From positions 1-21,414 of the forward strand of contig JBEKLJ010000030.1 of NCBI GenBank assembly GCA_050010255.1: a stretch of DNA of 21,414 nt. Direction: 5' to 3'. Position 1 is the stretch's first letter. Each line of letters starts with the position of its first letter. The notes below the pieces were generated by a model. The model saw only the letters and a list, made by a program, of their open reading frames with translations. It had not been told where the DNA came from and did not search any database. Source of the stretch: JBEKLJ01 sp050010255 (GTDB lineage: Bacteria > Acidobacteriota > Terriglobia > Bryobacterales > Bryobacteraceae). Made by a program: the position numbers and the translations under genes. Below, piece after piece: positions 14,490-20,710 of this stretch.

Positions 14490-15504
14490 GGGATTCCTCG
14501 GAAACCGCGCGGTTCAGGAAGCGCTCGAGCAGATGATCGCCTCGGAGCGGATCACTCAAACCCTCCTGCTAGCCGGCCCCGAGGGCGTGGGCAAAGCCAC
14601 GCTGGCGCGGCGGTTCGCCGCCCGGCTGCTCGGCGACCCGCGCAAGATCGAGAAGGATGACCTCAGCCGGCCCGAGAACGCCGCCTCGATCGCCGAACGC
14701 GAGAAGTGGCCGGCTGACAAGCGCAACGAGGACCCGCTGCTGTTCGCCTCCCACCCGGACTTCGTCACCTTCGCGCCCGACGGCCCGCTGCGGCAGATCA
14801 CCATCCCGCAGATGCGGCTGCTCAAGGAGCGCGCGCAGTTCAAGCCGCTCCGGGGCGCGCACCGCGTCTTCCTCATCGACCAGATCGACCGGGCCAACGA
14901 GCAGGCCGCCAACTCGTTGCTGAAGACGCTGGAGGAACCCCCCGAGCACCTGATCCTGTTCCTCACTGCGGCCAACCCCTACGACCTGCTGCCGACCATC
15001 CGCTCGCGGGCGGTGTGGCTGCCCCTGGCGCCGCTCGGCGCCGAGGAGATGCGCGAGTTCGTCTCCGCCCGCGGGCTCGAGGACGCCGAGCGCAGGATTG
15101 CCCTCGCCCGCGGCAGCCCCGGCGTGGCCATCTCGCTCGATCTGGAGGCCTACGACCGGCGGCGCGCCGTCATGCTGACTCTGCTCGAGGTGGCCTCGGG
15201 CGCTTCGCCGTTCGAAGAGTGGGTCCTGTGCGCGGAGTCGGCGGCGAGCCGGCAGGAGAAGCTCGAGGCCCTGCTGCGTACGCTCTACGGTTTGCTTGAG
15301 GACGTGCTGGTGCTCGAGCAGGGCGCCTCCGGCATCCGCAACGCCGACATCCGCGAGCGCCTCGCCGCCATCGCCCGGCGGGTCGACTATTCCTGGATCC
15401 GCCGAGCCGTCGGCAAGGTCGACGAGCTGGCCGACTTCGTCCGCCGGAACATCCAAAAGAACATCGCCCTGGACGCGCTGATCGTGGAGCTCCGTCCGGT
15501 CTGA
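14482..15504 (+). CDS. holB: DNA polymerase III delta-prime subunit
   Basis: Clamp-loader subunit of the replicative polymerase, 340 residues from the ATG at 14482. A longer frame upstream runs inside tmk and is not believed. The AAA+ fold shows LLLAGPEGVGKATLARRFA (P-loop), FLIDQIDRANEQAANSLLKTLEEPP (Walker B and sensor region, here beginning FLIDQID) and the IRSRA arginine-finger (SRC-like) motif. The C-terminal third is more divergent, which is usual for delta-prime. An 8-base overlap with tmk suggests coupling. It is the last gene of the long operon; the next gene has its own promoter. Confidence 0.93.
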   Translation: MFEGFLGNRAVQEALEQMIASERITQTLLLAGPEGVGKATLARRFAARLLGDPRKIEKDDLSRPENAASIAEREKWPADKRNEDPLLFASHPDFVTFAPDGPLRQITIPQMRLLKERAQFKPLRGAHRVFLIDQIDRANEQAANSLLKTLEEPPEHLILFLTAANPYDLLPTIRSRAVWLPLAPLGAEEMREFVSARGLEDAERRIALARGSPGVAISLDLEAYDRRRAVMLTLLEVASGASPFEEWVLCAESAASRQEKLEALLRTLYGLLEDVLVLEQGASGIRNADIRERLAAIARRVDYSWIRRAVGKVDELADFVRRNIQKNIALDALIVELRPV

Positions 15505-15543
15505 GCGGTGTGCGCGACACAAGTGTGGAACCCGAGCCGCCGG

Positions 15544-15552
15544 TGCTAGAAT
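15544..15552 (+). promoter_or_regulatory. extended -10 (TGCTAGAAT) before the membrane protein gene
   Basis: TG-C-TAGAAT ends 9 bases before the ATG at 15562, so the mRNA would be leaderless or nearly so. No SD and no clear -35 are present. Confidence 0.5.
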
Positions 15553-15561
15553 AGCCCCCAC

Positions 15562-16830
15562 ATGTGGAGGACGCATGCCCTGGTCCTGGGCCTTCTTGCC
15601 GCGCTGGCGATTGTCGCCTACCTGCCGGTGTTCACGCAGCCGCTCATGCAAGATGACTATCCGCTCATCGAGCAGGCGCGCCTCTACGGATCGGCTTCGG
15701 GCTGGCACAACATGCTCGCCGACCGCGCGTTTCGCTACCGCTCCACGTTCTTTCTGCTGACCGGCGCGCTCGACCGGCTGTTTGGCCCCTCTCCGCTGCC
15801 GTTCTACATGGCGGCTCTGGCGCTGCACATCCTCTGCACGTGGCTGGTCTACGCGCTCGGCGCCTGGCGCGTCGTGGGCGGGCGCGTCGCGGTCCTTGCG
15901 GCCGGGTTCTTCGCCGTCTGCGAATGTCACCAGGAAGCCATCATGTGGTACTCGGCTGTGCCCGAGTTGCTGCAATTCCTATTCGGCGTAGCGGCTCTGC
16001 TGTGCTGGATATGGTTCGTCGAAAAGGGCGGCGGATGGCGCTGGTATGCGGCCTCGCTGGGCCTGTTCGTGCTGGCGCTCGCCTCCAAGGAATCGGCGGT
16101 CATTTTCGCGCCGCTGTTGCTGGTGCTCGCCTGGGCCTCGGGGACGGGCCGGCGGCGACTGGCCGCCTGGCTGCCCTTCGCGGCGCTGGCCGGCGCCGAC
16201 GTCTGGCTCATCTTCTGGGCGCAGCCGTTCTCGTTCCGCCTGGCGGACGGCAGCTTCTCGTTCCACGCGCCCTTCTGGATCACACTGCCGGTGAGCTATA
16301 TGCGGCTGCTGTGGTTCTGGGGCCTGCTGAGCCTGTTGCTGCTGGCGATCCTGCGGGCCCGGCTACAGCGCCAGCTCGTGCTGACCGCGCTGGTCTGGAT
16401 GCCGGTCGCACTGCTGCCCTACAGTTTCCTCACTTACATGCACCGCGTGCCGAGCCGCCAGACGTACCTGGCGAGCCTGGGTTTGGCCTGGCTGGTCGCC
16501 GCCGGCTTCTGTGCCTTCCGGGCGCGGCTTCAGCTTCACCGCAGGTCGGTGACTGCGGTCGTGGTGGCGATTGTGCTTGTGGCGAACATCGGCTACCTGT
16601 GGACCAAGAAGCGGCGGCAATTCCTGGAGCGAGCGGCGCCGACCGAGGCGCTGCTGGCGCTGGTCCGGAAGGTGGACGGGCCCATCTACATGCGCTGCTA
16701 CCCGGGCCCGCCGCTGGTCTACGAGGCGGCGCTGCGGGTGAAGACGGGCAAGCCCGCCTCGACGCTCATCTGGGACCCTGCGCGCGCCGGCGCCGCCGCC
16801 GCGGAGTTCTGCTGGACGAAGCCGTGGTAG
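15562..16830 (+). CDS. GT-C-like polytopic membrane protein
   Basis: A 422-residue protein with about 9-11 hydrophobic segments. The first helix is followed by MQDDYPLIEQ, with adjacent aspartates at residues 31-32. An acidic motif in the first periplasmic loop is the hallmark of GT-C glycosyltransferases that use lipid-linked sugars (PMT, ArnT and TMTC-like proteins). The mid-protein motif LALASKESAVIFAPLLL is also often seen in such proteins. The C-terminal 80 residues are soluble and have no recognised domain. It probably transfers a sugar at the outer face of the inner membrane, but donor and acceptor are unknown. It stands alone: holB ends 57 bases upstream and a hairpin array follows. 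Confidence 0.68.
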   Translation: MWRTHALVLGLLAALAIVAYLPVFTQPLMQDDYPLIEQARLYGSASGWHNMLADRAFRYRSTFFLLTGALDRLFGPSPLPFYMAALALHILCTWLVYALGAWRVVGGRVAVLAAGFFAVCECHQEAIMWYSAVPELLQFLFGVAALLCWIWFVEKGGGWRWYAASLGLFVLALASKESAVIFAPLLLVLAWASGTGRRRLAAWLPFAALAGADVWLIFWAQPFSFRLADGSFSFHAPFWITLPVSYMRLLWFWGLLSLLLLAILRARLQRQLVLTALVWMPVALLPYSFLTYMHRVPSRQTYLASLGLAWLVAAGFCAFRARLQLHRRSVTAVVVAIVLVANIGYLWTKKRRQFLERAAPTEALLALVRKVDGPIYMRCYPGPPLVYEAALRVKTGKPASTLIWDPARAGAAAAEFCWTKPW

Positions 16831-16835
16831 GTGGG

Positions 16836-16947
16836 GCGGGTCCTCTGACCCGCGCCGAACCCTCTGGTTCGGCCTAGCCGGGCCTGGAGGCCCGGTGGCG
16901 GCTCTGGAGAGCCGCCCTACCCGGCGCCAGCCGGTCTCCAGACCGGC
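16836..16947. repeat. array of five tetraloop hairpins
   Basis: Five perfect hairpins follow one another: 16836-16853 (stem GCGGGTC, loop CTCT), 16854-16873 (GCCGAACC, CTCT), 16878-16895 (CCGGGCC, TGGA), 16897-16916 (GGCGGCTC, TGGA) and 16930-16947 (GCCGGTC, TCCA). Stems are 7-8 bp with different sequences but all loops are 4 bases. The array starts 6 bases after the membrane protein stop. It may end transcription or protect mRNA, but no T-run follows. Confidence 0.85.
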
Positions 16948-16967
16948 CCCGGCGCACCGCCTTCGGC

Positions 16968-16996
16968 TTGCGGGGCCACCCGCAATGTGCTATCCA
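16968..16996 (+). promoter_or_regulatory. possible promoter of the Hfq-like gene
   Basis: TTGCGG at 16968-16973 is 17 bases from TATCCA at 16991-16996, and TGC precedes the latter (TGCTATCCA). Transcription would start near 17003, leaving an 80-90-base leader that holds the two hairpins next to the SD. Confidence 0.35.
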
Positions 16997-17051
16997 TGAA
17001 CATAAGTTCTGACTTACCGCCCGGCTCCCAACCTCGAGTTCCGTGTGCGTG

Positions 17052-17085
17052 TTTGTCAAAGTCTGTCGACAAAGGAGTGACCTCC
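17052..17085 (+). promoter_or_regulatory. tandem leader hairpins, the second holding the SD
   Basis: TTTGTC (17052-17057) pairs with GACAAA (17068-17073). Directly after it GGAG (17074-17077, the SD) pairs with CTCC (17082-17085) across the 4-base loop TGAC, ending one base before the ATG at 17087. Such a fold would hide the SD, so translational control is plausible. Confidence 0.5.
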
Positions 17086-17086
17086 C

Positions 17087-17398
17087 ATGGAGCCCGCCAA
17101 CCGCAAGCTGATCCGCCCGGCGCTGATTGAGATTAAGGAGCAGCCGAACGCCAGCCGGCGCAACAACAGTGCGCCGAAGAGGATGATTCCCCCGGAGCAG
17201 ACCAACGCGGAGAACTTCTACTACGTAAAGCAGATGCAGGCCCGCACGCCGATGGTGTTCGTCCTCGGGGACGGCGAGACGATCGAGGGTACCATCGAGT
17301 GGTACGACCGGACCTGCCTAAAGATCCACCGCGAGGGCGCGCCCAACCTGCTGCTCTACAAGCCCAGCATCAAGTACATGTACAAGGCCGAGGGCTGA
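17087..17398 (+). CDS. hfq: Hfq-like Sm-fold RNA-binding protein
   Basis: A 103-residue protein. The C-terminal 60 residues match the Hfq/Sm fold: an N-terminal helix (ENFYYVKQMQART), Sm1 strands VFVLGDGETIEGTIEWYDRTCLKI (starting VFVLGDG, the counterpart of the Hfq VNG-x-x-L-x-G-x-I pattern) and the Sm2 motif LLYKPSIKYMY, equivalent to YKHAIS in Escherichia coli. Gln48 or a nearby residue may be the counterpart of the Hfq proximal-site glutamine. Unlike classical Hfq it has an extra basic N-terminal stretch of about 40 residues and no C-terminal tail. A role in RNA binding and post-transcriptional control is inferred. The SD GGAG at 17074-17077 supports the start. Confidence 0.75.
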   Translation: MEPANRKLIRPALIEIKEQPNASRRNNSAPKRMIPPEQTNAENFYYVKQMQARTPMVFVLGDGETIEGTIEWYDRTCLKIHREGAPNLLLYKPSIKYMYKAEG

Positions 17399-17400
17399 GG

Positions 17401-17433
17401 CTACCCGGCCGCTGCCTGGCCGCTACCTGGCCG
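17401..17433. repeat. three 11-bp tandem repeats at a convergent gene junction
   Basis: Three units, CTACCCGGCCG, CTGCCTGGCCG and CTACCTGGCCG, lie head to tail between the Hfq-like gene and the convergent thioesterase gene. The third unit covers the thioesterase stop codon and its last codons. Confidence 0.75.
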
Positions 17434-17956
17434 CCCGGTTCTTCAGGGCCAGGCGATGTTCCCTGCGCTGCCCTGCTTCCGCGTACCGGCGCTTTTCCTC
17501 GTCGCTCTCCGGAATCACGGGCGCGACGGGGATCCGCTTGCCCTCCGCATCCAACGCGACGAAGGTCAGGTAGGCGGAGGAGGTGTGCAGGCGCTCGCCG
17601 GTCACGAGGTCCTCAACCAGCACTTTCACCCCCACTTCCATAGAAGTGCGAAACACACGGTTGACCGAGGATCTCAGGATCATGAGCTGCCCGATGTGGA
17701 CCGGGTGAAGGAAGCTCATGTGATCGATCGCGGCCGTCACCACGGGACAGCGCGTGTGACGCATCGCAGCCAGCGCCCCGGCCATGTCCACCAGGTGCAT
17801 CACGCGGCCGCCGAGGAGGTAGCCATAGACGTTGGCGTCGTTCGGCAGGGCGATCTCGGAGTATTCCGACGCCGACTCGCGCACCGGCCGCCCTTCGGCA
17901 GGCGCGTTCTCTCGCGGCAGCTTTCCCTCGGGCATGGAATTCAAGCTCGGCTTCAC
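17423..17956 (-). CDS. hotdog-fold acyl-CoA thioesterase
   Basis: A 177-residue single-hotdog acyl-CoA thioesterase of the YciA/BACH type, which hydrolyses acyl-CoA to free acid and CoA. The central helix motif NDANVYGYLLGGRVMHLVD carries the conserved Asn and the Gly-Gly pair, followed by VTAAIDHMSFLHPVHIGQLM and the second strand set with SSAYLTFVALD. The substrate range cannot be read from sequence. The GTG at 17956 overlaps the stop of an upstream stub (GTGA); an ATG at 17935 is an equally possible start and gives 170 residues. It converges with the Hfq-like gene, 24 bases apart. Confidence 0.9.
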   Translation of the reverse strand: MKPSLNSMPEGKLPRENAPAEGRPVRESASEYSEIALPNDANVYGYLLGGRVMHLVDMAGALAAMRHTRCPVVTAAIDHMSFLHPVHIGQLMILRSSVNRVFRTSMEVGVKVLVEDLVTGERLHTSSAYLTFVALDAEGKRIPVAPVIPESDEEKRRYAEAGQRREHRLALKNRAAR

Positions 17957-18021
17957 GGCGTAAACTCAGCGCCGGCGTGGACGGCGAAGCGCTCCACCGG
18001 ATAGAAGTAGGGGCACGCCAT
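17953..18021 (-). pseudogene. 22-codon N-terminal stub of a MACPYF-type protein
   Basis: A leaderless-looking ORF starts at the ATG at 18021 and encodes MACPYFYPVERF followed by ten unrelated residues and a stop. To my memory, MACPYFYP is the start of a conserved acidobacterial hypothetical protein of some 150-200 residues, so this looks like a truncated gene. Its TGA (17955-17953) overlaps the GTG start of the thioesterase gene. No rest of the protein is seen in other frames. It may serve as a translated leader for the thioesterase. The family identification rests on recall and needs a search. Confidence 0.55.
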
Positions 18022-18028
18022 CGCGAGT

Positions 18029-18037
18029 ATATTAGCA
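18029..18037 (-). promoter_or_regulatory. extended -10 (TGCTAATAT) before the MACPYF stub
   Basis: On the minus strand TG-C-TAATAT ends 7 bases before the ATG at 18021, so transcription would begin at or beside the A of the start codon. On the plus strand the same AT-rich spot reads TATATT (18028-18033) and might serve the divergent TPR gene. Confidence 0.5.
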
Positions 18038-18099
18038 TAGAGATTGCCGCGGTCCTCTCGCTGGGCCAGCGGGACGCGGGCGGGTGTGGTCCAACTCCG

Positions 18100-18411
18100 A
18101 TGACGAAACGGCTGGAAGCCCTTCGGCAGATCCTGGCGCAGAATCCCTCGGACGGCTTCGCCCGTTACGGCCTGGCGATGGAATTCTCGAAGGCGGGCCG
18201 CTTCCAGGAGGCGGTCGCCGAGTTCCGTGCGCTGCTCGATCTCAAGCCCGACTACGCCTACGCTTACTATCACGCCGGGCAGGCGCTGGAGCGGCTGGGC
18301 CGCCTCGAGGAGGCTAAGGACTTCTACCGGCGGGGCATCGAGCTCACCGCGCGGCTCGGCGACGAGCACGCGCGGAATGAGCTGCAGCTGGCCCTCGATC
18401 TGCTGGAATGA
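18100..18411 (+). CDS. small TPR-repeat protein
   Basis: A 103-residue helical protein made of about two to three tetratricopeptide repeats. The clearest unit is AYAYYHAGQALERLGRLEEAKDFYRRGIEL, beginning AYAYYHAG, with the usual Gly/Ala/Tyr pattern; the one before it begins FARYGLAMEFSKAGRFQEAV. It is probably a cytoplasmic protein-protein adaptor; no partner is evident. The ATG at 18100 was chosen because the family resemblance begins near it and the upstream extension overlaps the divergent promoter region. DinB follows 16 bases later on the same strand. Confidence 0.82.
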   Translation: MTKRLEALRQILAQNPSDGFARYGLAMEFSKAGRFQEAVAEFRALLDLKPDYAYAYYHAGQALERLGRLEEAKDFYRRGIELTARLGDEHARNELQLALDLLE

Positions 18412-18427
18412 ACACTGGAGGAACCAC

Positions 18428-18931
18428 ATGCCAATGATTGACGCGATTCTCAAGGAACTGGAACAGGAGTCGGCCATCACCCGGCGGGTGCTCGAGCGGG
18501 TGCCCGAGGACAAGCTGGGTTGGAAGCCGCACGAGAAATCGATGACGCTCGGCCTGCTGGCTACGCACATAGCTACGGCGCCCGGTAACCTGGCGCGCAT
18601 GATTTCCTGCGACACGTTCGAGTTCGCCGAGGACTACAAACTCACGCCGGCGGCCTCCCATGCGGAGTTGATGCAGGCGTTCGAGACCAGCCTCGCCGAG
18701 GCGAAGCGCACTCTCGCGCAGTTCGATGACGAATCGCTCGGCAGGCTCTGGACCGCTAAAAAGGGCGGCGTTGTGGCGACGCAGATGCCGCGGATGACCT
18801 GCCTGCGGATCATCCTGCTGAACCACCTCTATCACCACCGCGGGCAACTATCGGTGTATCTGCGCCTGCTGGACGTGCCGGTGCCTGCCATTTACGGCCC
18901 GAGCGCCGACGAAAACCCGTGGAAGAAGTGA
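18428..18931 (+). CDS. DinB-fold metal-dependent protein
   Basis: A 167-residue four-helix DinB/YfiT-superfamily protein. The likely metal ligands are the His in LLATHIA (about residue 44) and those in LNHLYHHRGQLSVYLRLL, a family signature. Members include thiol S-transferases (bacillithiol, mycothiol and others) and uncharacterised damage-related proteins; the substrate here is unknown. The C-terminus VPAIYGPSADE is common in the family. SD GGAGGAA at 18417-18423 fits the ATG at 18428. It probably forms a two-gene unit with the TPR gene. Confidence 0.88.
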   Translation: MPMIDAILKELEQESAITRRVLERVPEDKLGWKPHEKSMTLGLLATHIATAPGNLARMISCDTFEFAEDYKLTPAASHAELMQAFETSLAEAKRTLAQFDDESLGRLWTAKKGGVVATQMPRMTCLRIILLNHLYHHRGQLSVYLRLLDVPVPAIYGPSADENPWKK

Positions 18932-18957
18932 GCGGCGCGGCCCCCCGGGTCCGCGCG

Positions 18958-19019
18958 GGGGTCCCCTGACCCCGCCGCGGCCGGCCCGGGGGCCGGCCGC
19001 GGACGAGGGCGTCCGCCCT
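18958..19019. repeat. second array of tetraloop hairpins
   Basis: Three hairpins lie between the convergent DinB and ssb genes: 18958-18973 (GGGGTC, loop CCCT), 18977-19000 (perfect 10-bp stem GCGGCCGGCC, loop CGGG) and 19006-19019 (AGGGC, loop GTCC). All have 4-base loops, as in the array at 16836-16947. A bidirectional terminator or mRNA-end role is plausible. Confidence 0.8.
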
Positions 19020-19047
19020 GCTTTGGGAACGGACCCGGCGCCGGCGG

Positions 19048-19518
19048 CTAAAACGGCACGTCGTCGTCGGTGATGGCCTCTACGTCGGGGCCTTCTTCGG
19101 CCGGGGCCGCGGCTGCGGGCACGCGCTGCGGGCCGCGACCGGAGGCCGCGGACGGCTGCTCGCCTCCGGCGCCAGCGGCGTCGGTCCGCCCGCCCAGCAG
19201 CAGAATCTCATCGGCGACGACCTCGGTCACGTAGATCTTCCGCTTGTCTTTGTCTTCGTAGTTGCGGGTCTGCAGCCGGCCTTCCACGTAGATCTGCTTC
19301 CCCTTGGTCAAGTAATTGGAGACGTTCTCCTGGCGCCACACGATGATGTTGTGCCAGTCGGTCTCCTCCTTCCACTCCCCGGTCTGCTGGTCCTTCCAGC
19401 GGCGGTTGGTGGCCAGGGTGAAGGTGGTTCTGGCGGCGCCGCCAGCCGTGAACTTGGTCTCGGCGTCCTTGCCCAGGTGCCCGATCAGAATGACCTTGTT
19501 GACGCTTCTGGATGCCAT
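19048..19518 (-). CDS. ssb: single-stranded DNA-binding protein
   Basis: Homotetrameric OB-fold protein that coats single-stranded DNA during replication and repair. It is 156 residues from the ATG at 19518. The N-terminal OB domain shows SVNKVILIGHLGKDAE, TLATNRRWKD, TDWHNIIVW and the IYVEGRLQTRNYED stretch typical of SSB. A disordered Gly/Ala/Pro-rich linker (about residues 113-145) leads to the acidic tip DDDVPF, the conserved C-terminal partner-binding tail. A promoter lies close upstream. A long upstream frame continues into the divergent etf region but is spurious. Confidence 0.97.
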   Translation of the reverse strand: MASRSVNKVILIGHLGKDAETKFTAGGAARTTFTLATNRRWKDQQTGEWKEETDWHNIIVWRQENVSNYLTKGKQIYVEGRLQTRNYEDKDKRKIYVTEVVADEILLLGGRTDAAGAGGEQPSAASGRGPQRVPAAAAPAEEGPDVEAITDDDVPF

Positions 19519-19528
19519 AATGCCTTGA

Positions 19529-19537
19529 AATGTAGCA
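19529..19537 (-). promoter_or_regulatory. extended -10 (TGCTACATT) of ssb
   Basis: On the minus strand TG-C-TACATT ends 10 bases before the ATG at 19518, implying a leader of only about 3-4 bases and no SD. No -35 match is seen. Confidence 0.5.
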
Positions 19538-19663
19538 CGTTTCAGCGAGAAAAAGGAGAGCGTGTCTGCAATGTGCCGCACCGTAATCCGTCCGCAAGCA
19601 GAACCGAGCTGCAGCCGGGAGCCAGATGAAAGGGGGCGCGGGAGGAAGGAGGGGTCGGTCGTG

Positions 19664-19693
19664 TTGCTTTGGGTCCCCGCGGCTTGGTAAATT
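19664..19693 (+). promoter_or_regulatory. promoter of etfBA (TTGCTT-18-TAAATT)
   Basis: TTGCTT at 19664-19669 and TAAATT at 19688-19693 are 18 bases apart, with TG before the -10. Transcription would start near 19700, leaving a leader of about 120 bases before the etfB ATG. The 300 bases between ssb and etfB hold this promoter and that of ssb and otherwise no gene that I can support. Confidence 0.5.
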
Positions 19694-19818
19694 AGGCTCT
19701 CTTTCCCAGTTGGCCAGAGCGGGCGCGGGGCCGGGCGCAGTGCTGGCCCAGGGCGCCGCTGGCTGACGGTGCACCGGTGGGTCTTTTCGGTCGCGGTAAA
19801 TCCGTTTGTGAAGGGACC

Positions 19819-20709
19819 ATGCCCTTGAGAGTCATTGTTCTTGTCAAGCAGGTGCCGGACACCAAGAACGTCACCGGCGAAGTCATGAAGCCGGACGGCA
19901 CCGTGAATCGCGGCGCGCTGGCCGCCATTTTCAACCCCGAGGATGTGAACGCGCTGGAGATGGGGCTGGAGCTGAAGGAACGCTACGGCGGCGAGGTGAT
20001 CGTCCTCACCATGGGCCCGCCGCGCGCCGCGGAGATCCTGAAGGACTCGCTGTGCCGGGGCGCCGATCGCGTCATTCTGCTCAGCGACCGCCGCTTCGCG
20101 GCCTCCGACACGCTGGCCACCTCCTACACCATCGCGCAGGCCATCACCACGCACCTGATGCCCTACGACGTGGTCCTGTGCGGCCGCCAGGCCATTGACG
20201 GCGACACGGCCCAGGTGGGGCCGCAGGTGGCCGAGAAACTGGGCATCGCCCAGGTGACTTACGCGAGCCAGGTGCTGGAGTTCGACGGCGCCAAATTCCG
20301 CGTCCGCCGCGACCTGGGCCGCGCGCACGAGGTGGTGGAAACCGTCACGCCGGTGCTCATGACCGTGCCCAAGACGGCGAATCTGCCGCGCTGGCCCAAC
20401 GCCCGGCTGCTGCTCAAATACCGCCGGGCGCGTTCGGCCTTCGAAGTCGAGGCCGAGGCCAAGGCGCAGGGCCGGAGCGTCGATGAGGTGGTCGCCGGCT
20501 TGCGCTCGCGGGGCCTGTTCATCGAGACCTGGGGCGCCGAGGACATCGGCGCCGACCTGGCCCGCATCGGCATCTCGGGCTCGCCCACCAAGGTCAAGAA
20601 GATCGAGAACGTGGTTTTGGCCGGCCTCAACCTGAAGATGTTCCGGGCGGACGATGATGGGGTCCGCGCGCTGGTCAACGAGCTGGTCGAAGAGAGGACG
20701 TTCGGCTGA
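19819..20709 (+). CDS. etfB: electron transfer flavoprotein beta subunit
   Basis: Half of the heterodimeric ETF, which passes electrons between flavoproteins. It is 296 residues from the ATG at 19819 (GAAGGG just upstream); a GTG at 19777 would add 14 residues. It begins with RVIVLVKQVPDT, and residues 122-134 read GRQAIDGDTAQVG, the form seen in electron-bifurcating and FixA-like ETFs rather than the AIDDDCNQTG form of mitochondrial-type ETF. A segment of about 40 residues near the C-terminus (AEAKAQGRSVDEVVAGLRSRG and on) makes it longer than the usual 250-265. It is followed by etfA after 1 base. Confidence 0.94.
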   Translation: MPLRVIVLVKQVPDTKNVTGEVMKPDGTVNRGALAAIFNPEDVNALEMGLELKERYGGEVIVLTMGPPRAAEILKDSLCRGADRVILLSDRRFAASDTLATSYTIAQAITTHLMPYDVVLCGRQAIDGDTAQVGPQVAEKLGIAQVTYASQVLEFDGAKFRVRRDLGRAHEVVETVTPVLMTVPKTANLPRWPNARLLLKYRRARSAFEVEAEAKAQGRSVDEVVAGLRSRGLFIETWGAEDIGADLARIGISGSPTKVKKIENVVLAGLNLKMFRADDDGVRALVNELVEERTFG

Positions 20710-20710
20710 T

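Noticed and set aside
14569..15975. 468-residue minus-strand frame opposite holB
   Set aside because: Antisense shadow, rich in Arg, Gln, Gly and His; holB and the membrane protein explain the DNA.
15840..16877. 345-residue plus-strand frame inside the membrane protein gene
   Set aside because: Its product is Arg/Gly/Ala-rich, and the overlapping frame encodes a coherent membrane protein with clean helices.
16836..16947. possible CRISPR array
   Set aside because: The units are adjacent palindromes with differing stems and no constant repeat or unique spacers, and no cas genes are near.
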